Shown here in pieces: positions 42,422-51,400 of a stretch of DNA of 64,000 nucleotides. The first letter of the stretch is position 1. Every line of letters begins with the position of its first letter. The notes beneath the pieces were generated by a model. The model was not told the origin of the DNA. It did not search any database and saw only the letters and a program-made list of their open reading frames with translations. The DNA comes from Ardenticatenales bacterium (lineage in GTDB: Bacteria; Chloroflexota; Anaerolineae; Promineifilales; Promineifilaceae): assembly GCA_020634515.1 (NCBI GenBank), contig JACKBL010000003.1:186001-250000 (forward strand). Reading direction: 5' to 3'. The translations under genes and the position numbers were made by a program.

Positions 42422-43806
42422 GAGGCGGGGCGGCGGGGGTGCAGCGTCATGCGCATGCCGTAGCGGGGGCGCAGGGTGACGGCGAATTTGAAGGCGACGG
42501 GATGGCCGGGTTTGAGGCGTAGTTCGTAATGTTGGGCCATGAGGGCCAGCAGCAGCGTGCCTTCCATCATGGCGAAGTTGTTGCCGATGCAGAGACGGGG
42601 GCCGCCGCCAAAGGGCATGAAGGCGAAGCGGTGCCGCCCGTGGCTGTTTTCGGGGGTGAAGCGGTCGGGGTCGAAGGTTTCGGGGTCGGGCCAGAAGTCG
42701 GGGTGGCGGTGGATGTTGAGGATGGAGACGGTGAGGAGGGTGCGTGCCGGCATTTTATACCCCCCCAACACCTCATCCACGGGCACAACCCGCGGCACCA
42801 GCGGCGCGGGCGGATACAGGCGCAGCGCCTCTTGAAAAACCCGTTCCGTGTAGGATAATGCCGGCACATCCGCCACCGTCGGCACGCGCCCGCCCAGCAC
42901 CTCATCCACCTCCTCCTGCAAACGGCGCAGCACATGCGGATTCCGCGACAGCGCGTACCACGTCCAGGTAAGCGCATTCGCCGTCGTCTCATGACCCGCC
43001 GCGAAAATCGTCGCCACCTCGTTCTGCAACTGCTTATCCGTCATCCCCTCCCCGGTCTCCTCATCCCGCGCCGTCAGCAGCATGTCCAACAAGTCTCCAT
43101 GCACCTCCGGGTGCGCCCGCCGCTCGTCGATCAGCCCCTCCACCAGGTCCGTGACCAATGCCATCGCCTCCCGGAAGCGACGGTTGGCGGGTGTCGGCCA
43201 GCTCAGGGGCGCGTGGAAGGGGTGACGGGCGTGCTGCGAGGCGAATTCTGCTGCTGTGACGATGGCGGGGCCGATTTTGCCGGCATCTCCCCCCACCTCC
43301 GCGCTAAACATCGTACGCGTAATAATATCCATCGTCACCCGCATCATCTCGAACGACAGATCAACCTCCCCGCCCACGCCTACCTCCTGCTCCCAACGCG
43401 CCAGCATCCGCTCCCCCATCGCCGTCATCGTCTCCGCCATCACGCCCACCTGCCGCCGGTGAAACATCGGCTGCATCATGCGCCGCTGCCGCAACCAGGA
43501 ATCATGGTCCGCATTCGTCAGCAGCCCATTTCCCAGCAACATCTGCAAGCCCACCGGCTTGCCATCCCGCCGATACGGCTTCAGAAACCGATCTTTCGTG
43601 TTCTGTAGCACTTCCTGGGCCAGATCAGGATGAGAAACCACACAGAAATAGCGATTTCCCACGCGATACCGCACCACATCCCCATACTGACGCCACCCGG
43701 CCAGCACCGTCTCCAACGGCGCGCGCGCAATATCGAACGTACTCCCTAACAGCGGACGCCCCCTGGGGCCAGGCGGTAGCCGCAACTCCGTATAAACTGC
43801 TGTCAC
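42418..43806 (-). CDS. Cytochrome P450
   Basis: Encodes 462 residues. It has the proline-rich start LRLPPGPRGRPLLGS, the I-helix oxygen site AAGHETTANA, the ExxR motif EALRLYPP, and the haem-binding FGGGPRLCIG loop with the Cys ligand. It belongs to the CYP102/CYP110-like soluble bacterial class; the substrate is unknown and no ferredoxin gene adjoins. I chose GTG 43806 (GGTGG upstream) because the longer frame from 43872 runs through a repeat palindrome. The DUF3159 gene overlaps its stop codon. TGCCGGCA skew flips lie at 42745 and 43278. Confidence 0.9.
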   Translation of the reverse strand: MTAVYTELRLPPGPRGRPLLGSTFDIARAPLETVLAGWRQYGDVVRYRVGNRYFCVVSHPDLAQEVLQNTKDRFLKPYRRDGKPVGLQMLLGNGLLTNADHDSWLRQRRMMQPMFHRRQVGVMAETMTAMGERMLARWEQEVGVGGEVDLSFEMMRVTMDIITRTMFSAEVGGDAGKIGPAIVTAAEFASQHARHPFHAPLSWPTPANRRFREAMALVTDLVEGLIDERRAHPEVHGDLLDMLLTARDEETGEGMTDKQLQNEVATIFAAGHETTANALTWTWYALSRNPHVLRRLQEEVDEVLGGRVPTVADVPALSYTERVFQEALRLYPPAPLVPRVVPVDEVLGGYKMPARTLLTVSILNIHRHPDFWPDPETFDPDRFTPENSHGRHRFAFMPFGGGPRLCIGNNFAMMEGTLLLALMAQHYELRLKPGHPVAFKFAVTLRPRYGMRMTLHPRRPAS

Positions 43807-43825
43807 AATTAACCACCCTTGACGG

Positions 43826-43850
43826 GTCCAATTCCCATGAATTGGACCCA
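43826..43850. repeat. Palindrome GGGTCCAATTC...GAATTGGACCC
   Basis: Arms GGGTCCAATTC and GAATTGGACCC meet around CCAT in the short gap between fhs and the P450 gene. Related to the AGATTGGACCAATT arms at 6708. It argues against the longer P450 start. Confidence 0.65.
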
Positions 43851-43868
43851 TCTCTTGCGCCAATCCTA

Positions 43869-45647
43869 TCAAAACAGGCCAACGACCCGTCCATCTTCAT
43901 CAATATCCACGTTCATGTACGCGGGCTTACTGCCCAGGCCGGGCATCGTGCGCATTTCGCCCAGCAGCGGGTAAATGAAACCCGCGCCCACGGATGCCCG
44001 CACCTCGCGCACCGGCACGGTAAAACCGGTCGGCGCGTTCTTCAACGACGGATCGTGGCTGATGCTCAAGTGCGTCTTCGCCATGCAAATCGGCAATCCG
44101 CCAAACCCATTCGCCTCATACTGCTTGATCTGCTGCTCCGCCAACGGCTCGTAACTCACATCCGCCGCGCCATAAATCTCGCGGGCGATGGTTTCGATCT
44201 TCTGCTTGATAGACACATCCAGCGGATAAAGAAACTCGAAATTCGCCGGTTTTTCGCACGCGGCCACCACTGCCTGCGCCAATTCCCGGGCGCCATCGCC
44301 GCCATTCGCCCAATGATCGCTCATGGCCGCCACTTCCGCACCCGCGGATACGGCCATCTGCCGCACCAGCGCCACTTCCGCCGCCGTGTCCGTGTGGAAC
44401 TTGTTCACCGCCACCACGACGGGCACGCCATAACGACGCGCGTTGCGAATGTGCGCCGCCAGGTTGTCCATACCCTTGCCCAGCAGCTCCAGGTTTTCTT
44501 CCGTGTACGCCTTGTCCAGTGGCTTACCGGGCACGACGCGCGGCCCACCGCCGTGCATCTTCAACGCCCGAATCGTCGCCACCAGCACCACGCAGTCTGG
44601 AATCAGCCCTGAATAGCGGCACTTGATGTCGAAGAACTTCTCCATGCCAATGTCCGCGCCAAACCCGGACTCCGTGACCACGTAATCCCCCAGATGCAGG
44701 GCAATACGGTCGGCCACGATAGAGGAATTGCCGTGCGCGATATTGGCGAACGGCCCCGCATGGACGAAGGCCGCTTGCCCTTCCAACGTCTGCATCAGGT
44801 TGGGATGGATGGCGTCCTTCATCAAGACGGTCACGGCTCCCGCCACACCCAGGTCTTCCAGGGTGATCGGCTTCTTGTCCTTGCTGCTAGCGACGACGAT
44901 GCGTCCGCATCGCTGGCGCAGGTCGCGCAGCGTGGAGCGGTAATCGTGCCCGTCCACCAAAGCCAAAATCGCCATAATCTCGCTGGCGACGGTGATGTCG
45001 TACCCTGACTGCCGCGGGCGACCATCCACTTTCGGCCCCAACCCGATGATGATGTTGCGCAGCGCCCGGTCATTCACGTCGATCACGCGGTTCCAGGTGA
45101 TGCTATAAGGATCGATGTCCAACCGCTTCAGGCCGCTTGCCTCTAGCTGGGCGTCGCTCATGCGGTCTTCGTGATACCAGCGGGCGTCAATCGCCGCGGC
45201 CACCAGATTGTGGGCCGCCGTAATGGCGTGAATGTCCCCTGTCAGGTGAAGATTGAAATCTTCCATAGGAATGATCTGGCTGTAGCCGCCGCCGGCCGCC
45301 CCGCCCTTGATGCCGAAGGTTGGCCCCTGGCTCGGCTGGCGAATACAGGCAATCGCCTTGTGCCCCAACGCGCCCAATCCCTGCACTAAACCGACCGTCG
45401 TCGTGGTTTTCCCTTCGCCCAACGGTGTAGGCGTAATGGCCGTTACGTCGATGTATTTGCCGCGTGGGCGGTCGGCCACTTTTTGCAGCACGTCCAAATG
45501 CACTTTGGCTTTGTTGCGTCCAAACAAGATCAGGTCATCTGCCTCCAATCCCAGGTCCGCGGCGATTTCCATGATCGGGCGAACGGTCGCGGCCTGTGCA
45601 ATCTCCAGGTCAGAAGGGACTGGATGAATTCGATTATGCGTGCTCAT
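43869..45647 (-). CDS. fhs: Formate-tetrahydrofolate ligase
   Basis: Encodes 592 residues, slightly above the usual 556-560. It catalyses ATP-dependent formation of 10-formyl-THF. The P-loop is TPTPLGEGKTTTTVGL, with the family marks RQPSQGPTFGIKGGAAGGGY, LTGDIHAI and the late MPGLGSKPA. The N-terminus is MSTHNRIHPVPSDLEIAQAA, as in acetogen-type and other bacterial enzymes. AAGGAG eight bases before the ATG fixes the start. It provides one-carbon units; other Wood-Ljungdahl genes are absent from the window. Confidence 0.97.
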   Translation of the reverse strand: MSTHNRIHPVPSDLEIAQAATVRPIMEIAADLGLEADDLILFGRNKAKVHLDVLQKVADRPRGKYIDVTAITPTPLGEGKTTTTVGLVQGLGALGHKAIACIRQPSQGPTFGIKGGAAGGGYSQIIPMEDFNLHLTGDIHAITAAHNLVAAAIDARWYHEDRMSDAQLEASGLKRLDIDPYSITWNRVIDVNDRALRNIIIGLGPKVDGRPRQSGYDITVASEIMAILALVDGHDYRSTLRDLRQRCGRIVVASSKDKKPITLEDLGVAGAVTVLMKDAIHPNLMQTLEGQAAFVHAGPFANIAHGNSSIVADRIALHLGDYVVTESGFGADIGMEKFFDIKCRYSGLIPDCVVLVATIRALKMHGGGPRVVPGKPLDKAYTEENLELLGKGMDNLAAHIRNARRYGVPVVVAVNKFHTDTAAEVALVRQMAVSAGAEVAAMSDHWANGGDGARELAQAVVAACEKPANFEFLYPLDVSIKQKIETIAREIYGAADVSYEPLAEQQIKQYEANGFGGLPICMAKTHLSISHDPSLKNAPTGFTVPVREVRASVGAGFIYPLLGEMRTMPGLGSKPAYMNVDIDEDGRVVGLF

Positions 45648-45887
45648 TTTTTCTCCTTGATGATAGGAATGTGGGGTCTGATTTTAGCGATTGGGTAACG
45701 CCATGTTATGAAACCCTGCTGATTTTTCTCAAGCGATGGCCCCGCACGTATGAAAGACTGGCGATTCTACCTTGAGAACCTGAACAGTTGCAAGTCGGGG
45801 TTAATTATACACAGGGAATGTCACCCTGGCAGGGGAAAAGTGCATTCTTGTCAGACGATTGTCGTTTGTTATCCGTGCCGGGTAACT

Positions 45888-45986
45888 TTCTCAATATTTC
45901 GGGGAACCCGCAGCCTGAGCTTGTCGAAGGCCATTGGTTTCGACAGGCTCAACCAACTTCGCCCCACTTTATTGAGAAGATACCAT
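45888..45986. repeat. Repeat family B, copy 2
   Basis: Close match to 16394-16490: TCTCAATATTTCGGGGAA, CCTGAGCTTGTCGAAGGCC, GGTTTCGACAGGCTCAACC and TTTATTGAGAAGATACCA. It ends on a TGCCGGCA (45986). Bases 45648-45887 and 45994-46109 show no gene or recognisable signal. Confidence 0.85.
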
Positions 45987-46109
45987 GCCGGCATCAAATG
46001 ACATTCATCACGCCATACACAACCAAAACATCACTTGTGTTCGCCCCATAAAAGCCAGATCATGTTACCAGGAACAGTCGTGGGATAGCCCTCTCCCCCC
46101 CTTCAATTG

Positions 46110-46188
46110 GAGTATGCGAGTTTGCGAGTACGCGAGTTTGCGAGTACGCGAGTTTGCGAGTCAACTCGCCCCTCGCCCCTCGCCCCTC
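46110..46188. repeat. Tandem repeats before the malic enzyme gene
   Basis: Imperfect 16-bp units (GAGTTTGCGAGTACGC) about three times (46110-46160), then CTCGCCC repeats (46166-46188). They end about 15 bases before the start codon and cover any promoter-proximal region, so length changes could alter expression. Confidence 0.85.
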
Positions 46189-46204
46189 CCAAGGAAGTCA
46201 CGTC

Positions 46205-47575
46205 ATGTTGAAAATAAAAGAAGAAACCGTCAACGTTACGGAGCTTCTCGCCAAGGCGCGTAAACCTACGGCGGCGGCGATGAAGTTGCATCCTTTCTAT
46301 CGGGGCAAAATAGAGACGGCGCTGAAATGCACCGTGCGCGATTTCAATGACTTTGCCATCTGGTATACGCCAGGCGTCGCCGAACCCTGCCGCGCCATCG
46401 CCGCCGATCCTGAGAAAGTCTACGACTACACGAACAAGTGGAATACCGTGGCGGTCGTCAGCGATGGCACGCGCGTGTTGGGCTTGGGCGACATCGGCCC
46501 GAAGGCCGGTCTACCGGTGATGGAAGGTAAGGCGCTCCTCTACAAGTATCTCGGCGGCGTGGACGCGGTCCCCATTATGCTAGACACCAAGGATCCGGCG
46601 CGCATCATTGATGCCGTGTTGATGCTGCAACCTTCGTTTGGCGGTATCAATCTGGAAGACCTCGCCCAACCCAAGTGCTTCCGCATCCTGGACACCCTGC
46701 GCGAAAAAGCGGAAATCCCCGTCTGGCACGATGATCAGCAAGGGACGGCCACCGTCACGTTGGCCGGGTTGATGAATGCCCTGAAAGTGGTGGGGAAGCA
46801 GAAGGAAGACGTGCGCATTGCTTTTGTTGGCTGTGGCGCGTCTAACGTCGCGTGCGCCCGCCTCATCTTCGCCTGGGGCGTCGACCCTACCCACTGCGTC
46901 ATGGTGGACAGCAAAGGTATCCTGGGCGACCATCGCCGCGATCTGGCGCTGCGCCGCGCGGAATACGTGGACAAATGGCACTATTGCCAGGTCACTAACG
47001 GAGACGGGCGGCAGGGTGGCATTCCCGAGGCGCTCGCGGGCATGGACGTGGTCATTGCCCTATCCAGGCCCGGGCCTGACACCATTTTGCCCGAATGGGT
47101 AGCGCGCATGAACGAAGAAGCCATCGTCTTTGCCTGCGCCAACCCCGTGCCGGAAATCTGGCCGTGGGAAGCGCGTGCCGCCGGCGCGCGCATCGTGGCC
47201 ACGGGCCGCTCCGACTTCCCCAACCAGGTAAACAATTCGCTCGGATTCCCCGGCATTTTCCGTGGCGTCCTGGATGTGCGCGCGCACACCATCACAGATG
47301 AGATGTGCTTCGCGGCGGCGCAGGCGTTGGCGACGCAAATTGGGGACCGCCTGGACGACGAACATATCTTGCCGACGATGGATGACTGGGAAGTTTTCCC
47401 GCGAGAGGCGGCCGCCGTAGGCATGATGGCGCAGGAGCAGGGCGTCGCCAGATTGACGCGCAGCTACGATGCGCTTTACAACCACGCTACGGCCATGATT
47501 GGCCGCTCGCGCGAGTTGACGCGCATGATGATGGACAATGGCTTCATCGCCGAAGCCCCCGCGGACGAAATGTGA
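46205..47575 (+). CDS. Malic enzyme (NAD(P)-dependent malate dehydrogenase, decarboxylating)
   Basis: Encodes 456 residues. The short bacterial malic-enzyme layout shows FNDFAIWYTPGVAEPCRAIA, then GDIGPKAGLPVMEGKALLYK, the metal/substrate motif VWHDDQQGTATVTLAGL and NAD(P) fold IAFVGCGASNVACARL, and ATGRSDFPNQVNNSLGFPG. It converts malate to pyruvate plus CO2 and reduced cofactor. There is no phosphotransacetylase-like tail. AAGGAAG precedes ATG 46205; the longer open frame is repeat-derived. The flavoprotein gene follows after nine bases, so an operon is very likely. Confidence 0.93.
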   Translation: MLKIKEETVNVTELLAKARKPTAAAMKLHPFYRGKIETALKCTVRDFNDFAIWYTPGVAEPCRAIAADPEKVYDYTNKWNTVAVVSDGTRVLGLGDIGPKAGLPVMEGKALLYKYLGGVDAVPIMLDTKDPARIIDAVLMLQPSFGGINLEDLAQPKCFRILDTLREKAEIPVWHDDQQGTATVTLAGLMNALKVVGKQKEDVRIAFVGCGASNVACARLIFAWGVDPTHCVMVDSKGILGDHRRDLALRRAEYVDKWHYCQVTNGDGRQGGIPEALAGMDVVIALSRPGPDTILPEWVARMNEEAIVFACANPVPEIWPWEARAAGARIVATGRSDFPNQVNNSLGFPGIFRGVLDVRAHTITDEMCFAAAQALATQIGDRLDDEHILPTMDDWEVFPREAAAVGMMAQEQGVARLTRSYDALYNHATAMIGRSRELTRMMMDNGFIAEAPADEM

Positions 47576-47584
47576 GGTAAAACG

Positions 47585-48490
47585 ATGTATGACTTAATCG
47601 TAATTGGCGGTGGCCCGGCGGGATTGACCGCGACCATCTACGCCATCCGCAAAAGATTGAATGTGCTTCTTGTTTCCCAGGATTTGGGCGGCAAAACGAA
47701 TTATCATCTGGAACTGCCCGATATTGAAGCGTACCAGGTGATCAACGGCATTGAGGTCGTGAACAAGTTTCGCAGTGAACTGGAGTACCTGAAGTTCGCC
47801 CGCCACATGGAATCCGTCACGCGCGTCGAGCGGCAAGATGATGGTTTTGCGGTGTACACGAAGGGGGGCGGCGAACTGTTCGCGCGCGCGGTGATTGTGG
47901 CTACGGGGGCGCGGCAGCAGTGGCTGAATGTGCCCGGAGAACGGGAGTATCTCTCGCGTGGCCTCTGCTACTCGGCGCTGAGCTACGCGCCACTGTTCAT
48001 TGACAAGGAAACGGCGGTGATTGGGGATGGAGAGTTGGCGCTGCGCTCCGCCAGCGAGTTAGCCACCGTAGCCGCGCACGTCCACGTGATTGGCCCCTCA
48101 AAAGAGATGCTGCGTACCGATCTGGGGCAGAAGTTGAGCCGCGCGGCCAACGTGACCATCCTGGAACGGTATCACGTCAAGGCCGTCAAGGGCAACGGGT
48201 ATTGTAATCGGGTGGTCGTGCAAAGCCCCACGGGAGAACAACAGGAGATCGACATTGATGGCGCGTTCGTGGAAGAGGCGCTGCTGCCGAACTCGGAAAT
48301 GGTGGCGGACCTGGTGGCTTTGGACGAAAGTGGCTTCATCAAGGTGGACTGCTACAATCGCAGCAGCACGCCGGGCATTTTCGCCGCCGGAGATGTGACG
48401 AACATCTACGCGGAGCAGGTATTAGTGGCGGTGGGAGAGGGCGTGAAGGCGGCCCTCAGCGCCTACGATTATTTGCTGCCGCGTCTATGA
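47585..48490 (+). CDS. Thioredoxin-reductase-like FAD/NAD(P) oxidoreductase lacking CxxC
   Basis: Encodes 301 residues. The FAD fold DLIVIGGGPAGLTATIYA, the linker VIVATGARQQWL and the C-terminal GIFAAGDVTNIYAEQVLVAVGEG match thioredoxin reductases. The site that normally holds CxxC reads GLCYSALSYAP, with a single Cys, so no redox-active disulfide exists. The NAD(P) fold (AVIGDGELALRSASELA) is intact in outline. It may be a ferredoxin/flavodoxin-NADP reductase-like or a novel electron-transfer partner. It is coupled to the malic enzyme gene, a source of NAD(P)H. Confidence 0.8.
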   Translation: MYDLIVIGGGPAGLTATIYAIRKRLNVLLVSQDLGGKTNYHLELPDIEAYQVINGIEVVNKFRSELEYLKFARHMESVTRVERQDDGFAVYTKGGGELFARAVIVATGARQQWLNVPGEREYLSRGLCYSALSYAPLFIDKETAVIGDGELALRSASELATVAAHVHVIGPSKEMLRTDLGQKLSRAANVTILERYHVKAVKGNGYCNRVVVQSPTGEQQEIDIDGAFVEEALLPNSEMVADLVALDESGFIKVDCYNRSSTPGIFAAGDVTNIYAEQVLVAVGEGVKAALSAYDYLLPRL

Positions 48491-48495
48491 ACGAA

Positions 48496-48555
48496 GACTA
48501 CAAAAGTCTTGGCCGGGCGTGTTGGTGTCAGCGTCGGTTGGAGACTTTTGTAGTC
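48496..48555. terminator. Inverted repeat between convergent genes, probable bidirectional terminator
   Basis: GACTACAAAAGTCT (48496-48509) and AGACTTTTGTAGTC (48542-48555) are perfect inverted copies 32 bases apart, between convergent genes. Each arm has an AAAA/TTTT core. Confidence 0.55.
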
Positions 48556-48560
48556 TGCTC

Positions 48561-50936
48561 TTATTCGTCGTCGCTTTCGCCAAATTGTTTGAGTTCTTCG
48601 GCCAGTTCGCGCAGGCGGGCCTGGACGAGGTAGTGGATGCTGCCTTCGGGATACGCGCCGTCTTTGTTGCGTTTGCCGGCATTCTTGCCCATCAACAACT
48701 CGATCCCCTCATCAATCGTGCGCACTGCCCACACATGAAAACGCCCCGCGCGCACCGCCTCCACCACCTCCTCACTCACCATCACATGCTTCACGTTCCC
48801 CACCGGAATCAACACACCCTGGTCTTCATTCAACCCCCGCTTCTTGCACAGCGCAAAAAACCCCTCGATCTTTTCCGTCACGCCGCCAATTGGCTGCACC
48901 TCGCCCCGCTGATTCACCGAACCCGTCACCGCCCTTCCCTGATTCACCGGAACCCCGGACAGGCTGGAAAGCAGCGCGTACAACTCCGCCGAAGAAGCAC
49001 TATCTCCGTCAATCCCCCCATAATTTTGCTCAAACGCCAGGCTGGCGGAAAGAGATAGCGGCTGATCCTGCGCATACGTGCCGCCAAGATAGCCAACCAG
49101 CGTCAGCAGCCCCTTGTTGTGCAACGGACCGGCCATCTCCACCTCGCGGTCGATATTGACTACCCCTTCTTCACCCATGTACGTCTGCGCCGTAATGCGG
49201 CTGGGCTGCCCAAAAGCATAATCCCCCATATCCAACACGGAAAGGCCATTCACCTGCCCCACCACGCTTCCTTCCGTCGTCACCATAATGATGTTTTCAT
49301 CGAACTGCTCCTGGATGCGTTCCTCCACCTCGTTGGCCCGATAAACCTGTTCATCAATCGCCTTCTTCACGTCTTCCGCCGTCACCATATCCGCGCCGCG
49401 CAGTGTAGCCCAGTAGCTGGCCTCGCGCACAATGTCCGTCACCAGACCAAAGCGCGTTGTCAGCTTGTCCTGATGTGCGCTGAGGCGAGAACCATACTCA
49501 ATCACTTTGGCGACGGAAGAACGGTCGAAGTGGCACAAACCTTCCTCCTGGCAGCGACTGGCAATAAAGCGCGCATACTCCAACTCGTTTTCATCATTGC
49601 GGGGCATATCCGAGTTGAAATCCGCCTTCACTTTGAACAACTCGCCAAAATCCTCGTCCGTTTCATAGAGGGCATAATAGAGACGCGGGCTGCCGAGGAG
49701 AATGATCTTGGTGGAAAGCGGAATGGCTTCCGGGTCCAGCGATTTTGCCAGCACCTGGCTGCCGCCATCAAAGGTCCCTGGCGATTGCAGCCGAATCTCC
49801 TGCTCCTTGAGGGCGCGCTTGAGCGCCTCCCAGGAGGTTTCGTATTGCAACAGGTCGCGCACGTTGAGCACCAGGTAACCACCATTGGCCGCATGGAGGC
49901 TGCCAGCCTTGATGTTGGTGAAGTGGGTGGTCATGGCCCCATAGATCATTTCGTACTCAATGCGTCCAAACAGATTGGGATAGGTGGGATTGGCCTCGAA
50001 AATAACGGGCACACCGCTGGTCTGGCTGTTGTCCACAAGCAGATTGACGGTGTAGCGGCGCAGGTCCAACTCACCCTCATGCTCCTCGTTGGGGAGGAAG
50101 TCGGCCACATTGTCCAGGATGTCTTTGTACAGTTCTTCCAGGTAGGTGAGGACTTCTTTTTCCGCCTGGTATTGCTGCCGCAAATGGGCAAAGGTGTGGG
50201 CAAGGGTCGTTTCGGCGACCTGGCGGTTGAGGGCGTCAATGCCGGCACGCGTATCTGTTTCAAAGAGACGAATCTGGTAGTAAGCGTCTTCCAGTTCGGC
50301 ATTGAGCGCCTGGGTTTCTTTGTCGATAGCGCGCTGGCGTTCTGCCGGCAATTGCTGGAACATCTCCGGCGTCATCACCTGCCCATCCACCAGGGGCGCA
50401 ATGTCCAAACCCGCTGCCGTGCGCAAAATCGTATACCCCTGCGCCTGCGCCTTCTGCTGCACCGTCGTAAAAACCTCCGACTGTCGATCCTCAAATCGCA
50501 GCCGAATCTTCTCCACTTCATCCCGATACGACTCATTCTCAAACGCTTTGGGCAAATCCTCGCGCAGACAAACCAGCAACGCATCCATCTCCGCCTTGAA
50601 GGCGCCGCCCGCGCCGGCGGCAAACCGAATGGCCCGCGGGCGATGGGGCGTGGCGAAATTATGCACGTACACCCAGTCCGGGGGAATGGAGCGATCAAGC
50701 GTCTTGTGGCGGAGGAAGCGGCGAATGGCCGTGATCCGTCCCGTGCCTGTCTCCCCGAGGACAAAGATATTGTAGCCAGGGCTGCGAATGCCAATGCCAA
50801 ACTCAATGGCGCGCGTTCCACGTGGCTGCCCAATGATCGTGTTTTGCGCGTCCAAATCGGACGTCGTCGTAAATGAAACATGATCCAAAGAACAGACACG
50901 ACGTAGCTGTTCTGGCGTTAACGCGGAAAAGGACAT
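48561..50936 (-). CDS. Lon-like ATP-dependent protease (PF13654 / LonC-type)
   Basis: Encodes 791 residues. The N-terminal AAA_32 part has FVLGETGTGRITAI, where Arg replaces the Walker A Lys, as is usual in this family. GSLHAANGGYLVLNVRDLL, the GSPRLYYALYETDEDF block and lid follow. The C-terminal Lon protease domain has the serine motif GDSASSAELYALLSSLSG and the lysine in GGVTEKIEGFFAL. It resembles a putative protease with weak or no unfoldase activity. There is no transmembrane segment. LonA is also present at 3655, so the two probably have separate tasks. Confidence 0.9.
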   Translation of the reverse strand: MSFSALTPEQLRRVCSLDHVSFTTTSDLDAQNTIIGQPRGTRAIEFGIGIRSPGYNIFVLGETGTGRITAIRRFLRHKTLDRSIPPDWVYVHNFATPHRPRAIRFAAGAGGAFKAEMDALLVCLREDLPKAFENESYRDEVEKIRLRFEDRQSEVFTTVQQKAQAQGYTILRTAAGLDIAPLVDGQVMTPEMFQQLPAERQRAIDKETQALNAELEDAYYQIRLFETDTRAGIDALNRQVAETTLAHTFAHLRQQYQAEKEVLTYLEELYKDILDNVADFLPNEEHEGELDLRRYTVNLLVDNSQTSGVPVIFEANPTYPNLFGRIEYEMIYGAMTTHFTNIKAGSLHAANGGYLVLNVRDLLQYETSWEALKRALKEQEIRLQSPGTFDGGSQVLAKSLDPEAIPLSTKIILLGSPRLYYALYETDEDFGELFKVKADFNSDMPRNDENELEYARFIASRCQEEGLCHFDRSSVAKVIEYGSRLSAHQDKLTTRFGLVTDIVREASYWATLRGADMVTAEDVKKAIDEQVYRANEVEERIQEQFDENIIMVTTEGSVVGQVNGLSVLDMGDYAFGQPSRITAQTYMGEEGVVNIDREVEMAGPLHNKGLLTLVGYLGGTYAQDQPLSLSASLAFEQNYGGIDGDSASSAELYALLSSLSGVPVNQGRAVTGSVNQRGEVQPIGGVTEKIEGFFALCKKRGLNEDQGVLIPVGNVKHVMVSEEVVEAVRAGRFHVWAVRTIDEGIELLMGKNAGKRNKDGAYPEGSIHYLVQARLRELAEELKQFGESDDE

Positions 50937-51400
50937 GGAATAACGTTCCCTTTTGCTGAAGTGATCTATTCGTAACGACTAACGCTCTCTGGAAATTGGT
51001 CCAATCTGGCTTAGCTGTTACATCTGTTTTTGCTCTCGTTCTGGTGCGGCGCGATCTTCCGGCGCATCACACCGCGAAAAAGCACAGAATGTTACTCCGC
51101 GTTGTGATGAACGGCAACAGGCAGGCCTGGCGGGCAGCCATGCGCATTTTAACACATTGTGGTAAGAGGGGCGTTTTTTGCGGATTCGCAGCCTGCCACT
51201 TGCACGCTCAGCCATTCTCGTCTTGCGGGGTTTCACGCAGAAGCGGGGCGTCATCGGGATGGCGACCAATCCGCTGTCACCCGCCTGCCTCGCCCCATGC
51301 CGGTGGCAAAAGGGTGAGCCGGCGCGGAGAAGACGCCATATGCCTGGCGCAAAAAGGTTCCGCGCCCCCCCCGTACGAGATTGAGAATTGCAGGAGGCGG
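50937..51400. other. Intergenic region without a recognisable gene
   Basis: These 464 bases lie between two minus-strand genes. They hold one AGATTGG-family arm (50992-51008) and a CG-rich stretch. A plus-strand frame runs through but enters the murJ coding region antisense and has no ribosome-binding site, so it is not annotated. Confidence 0.6.

Noticed and set aside
50700..50800. Broken Walker A in the Lon-like protease (Arg for Lys)
   Set aside because: As far as I know this GETGTGR form is normal for the PF13654 family, so it is not evidence of a pseudogene.
49119..50876. 585-codon plus-strand open frame opposite the Lon-like gene
   Set aside because: It is fully antisense to a gene with clear protease motifs, has no family features and reflects high-GC codon bias.
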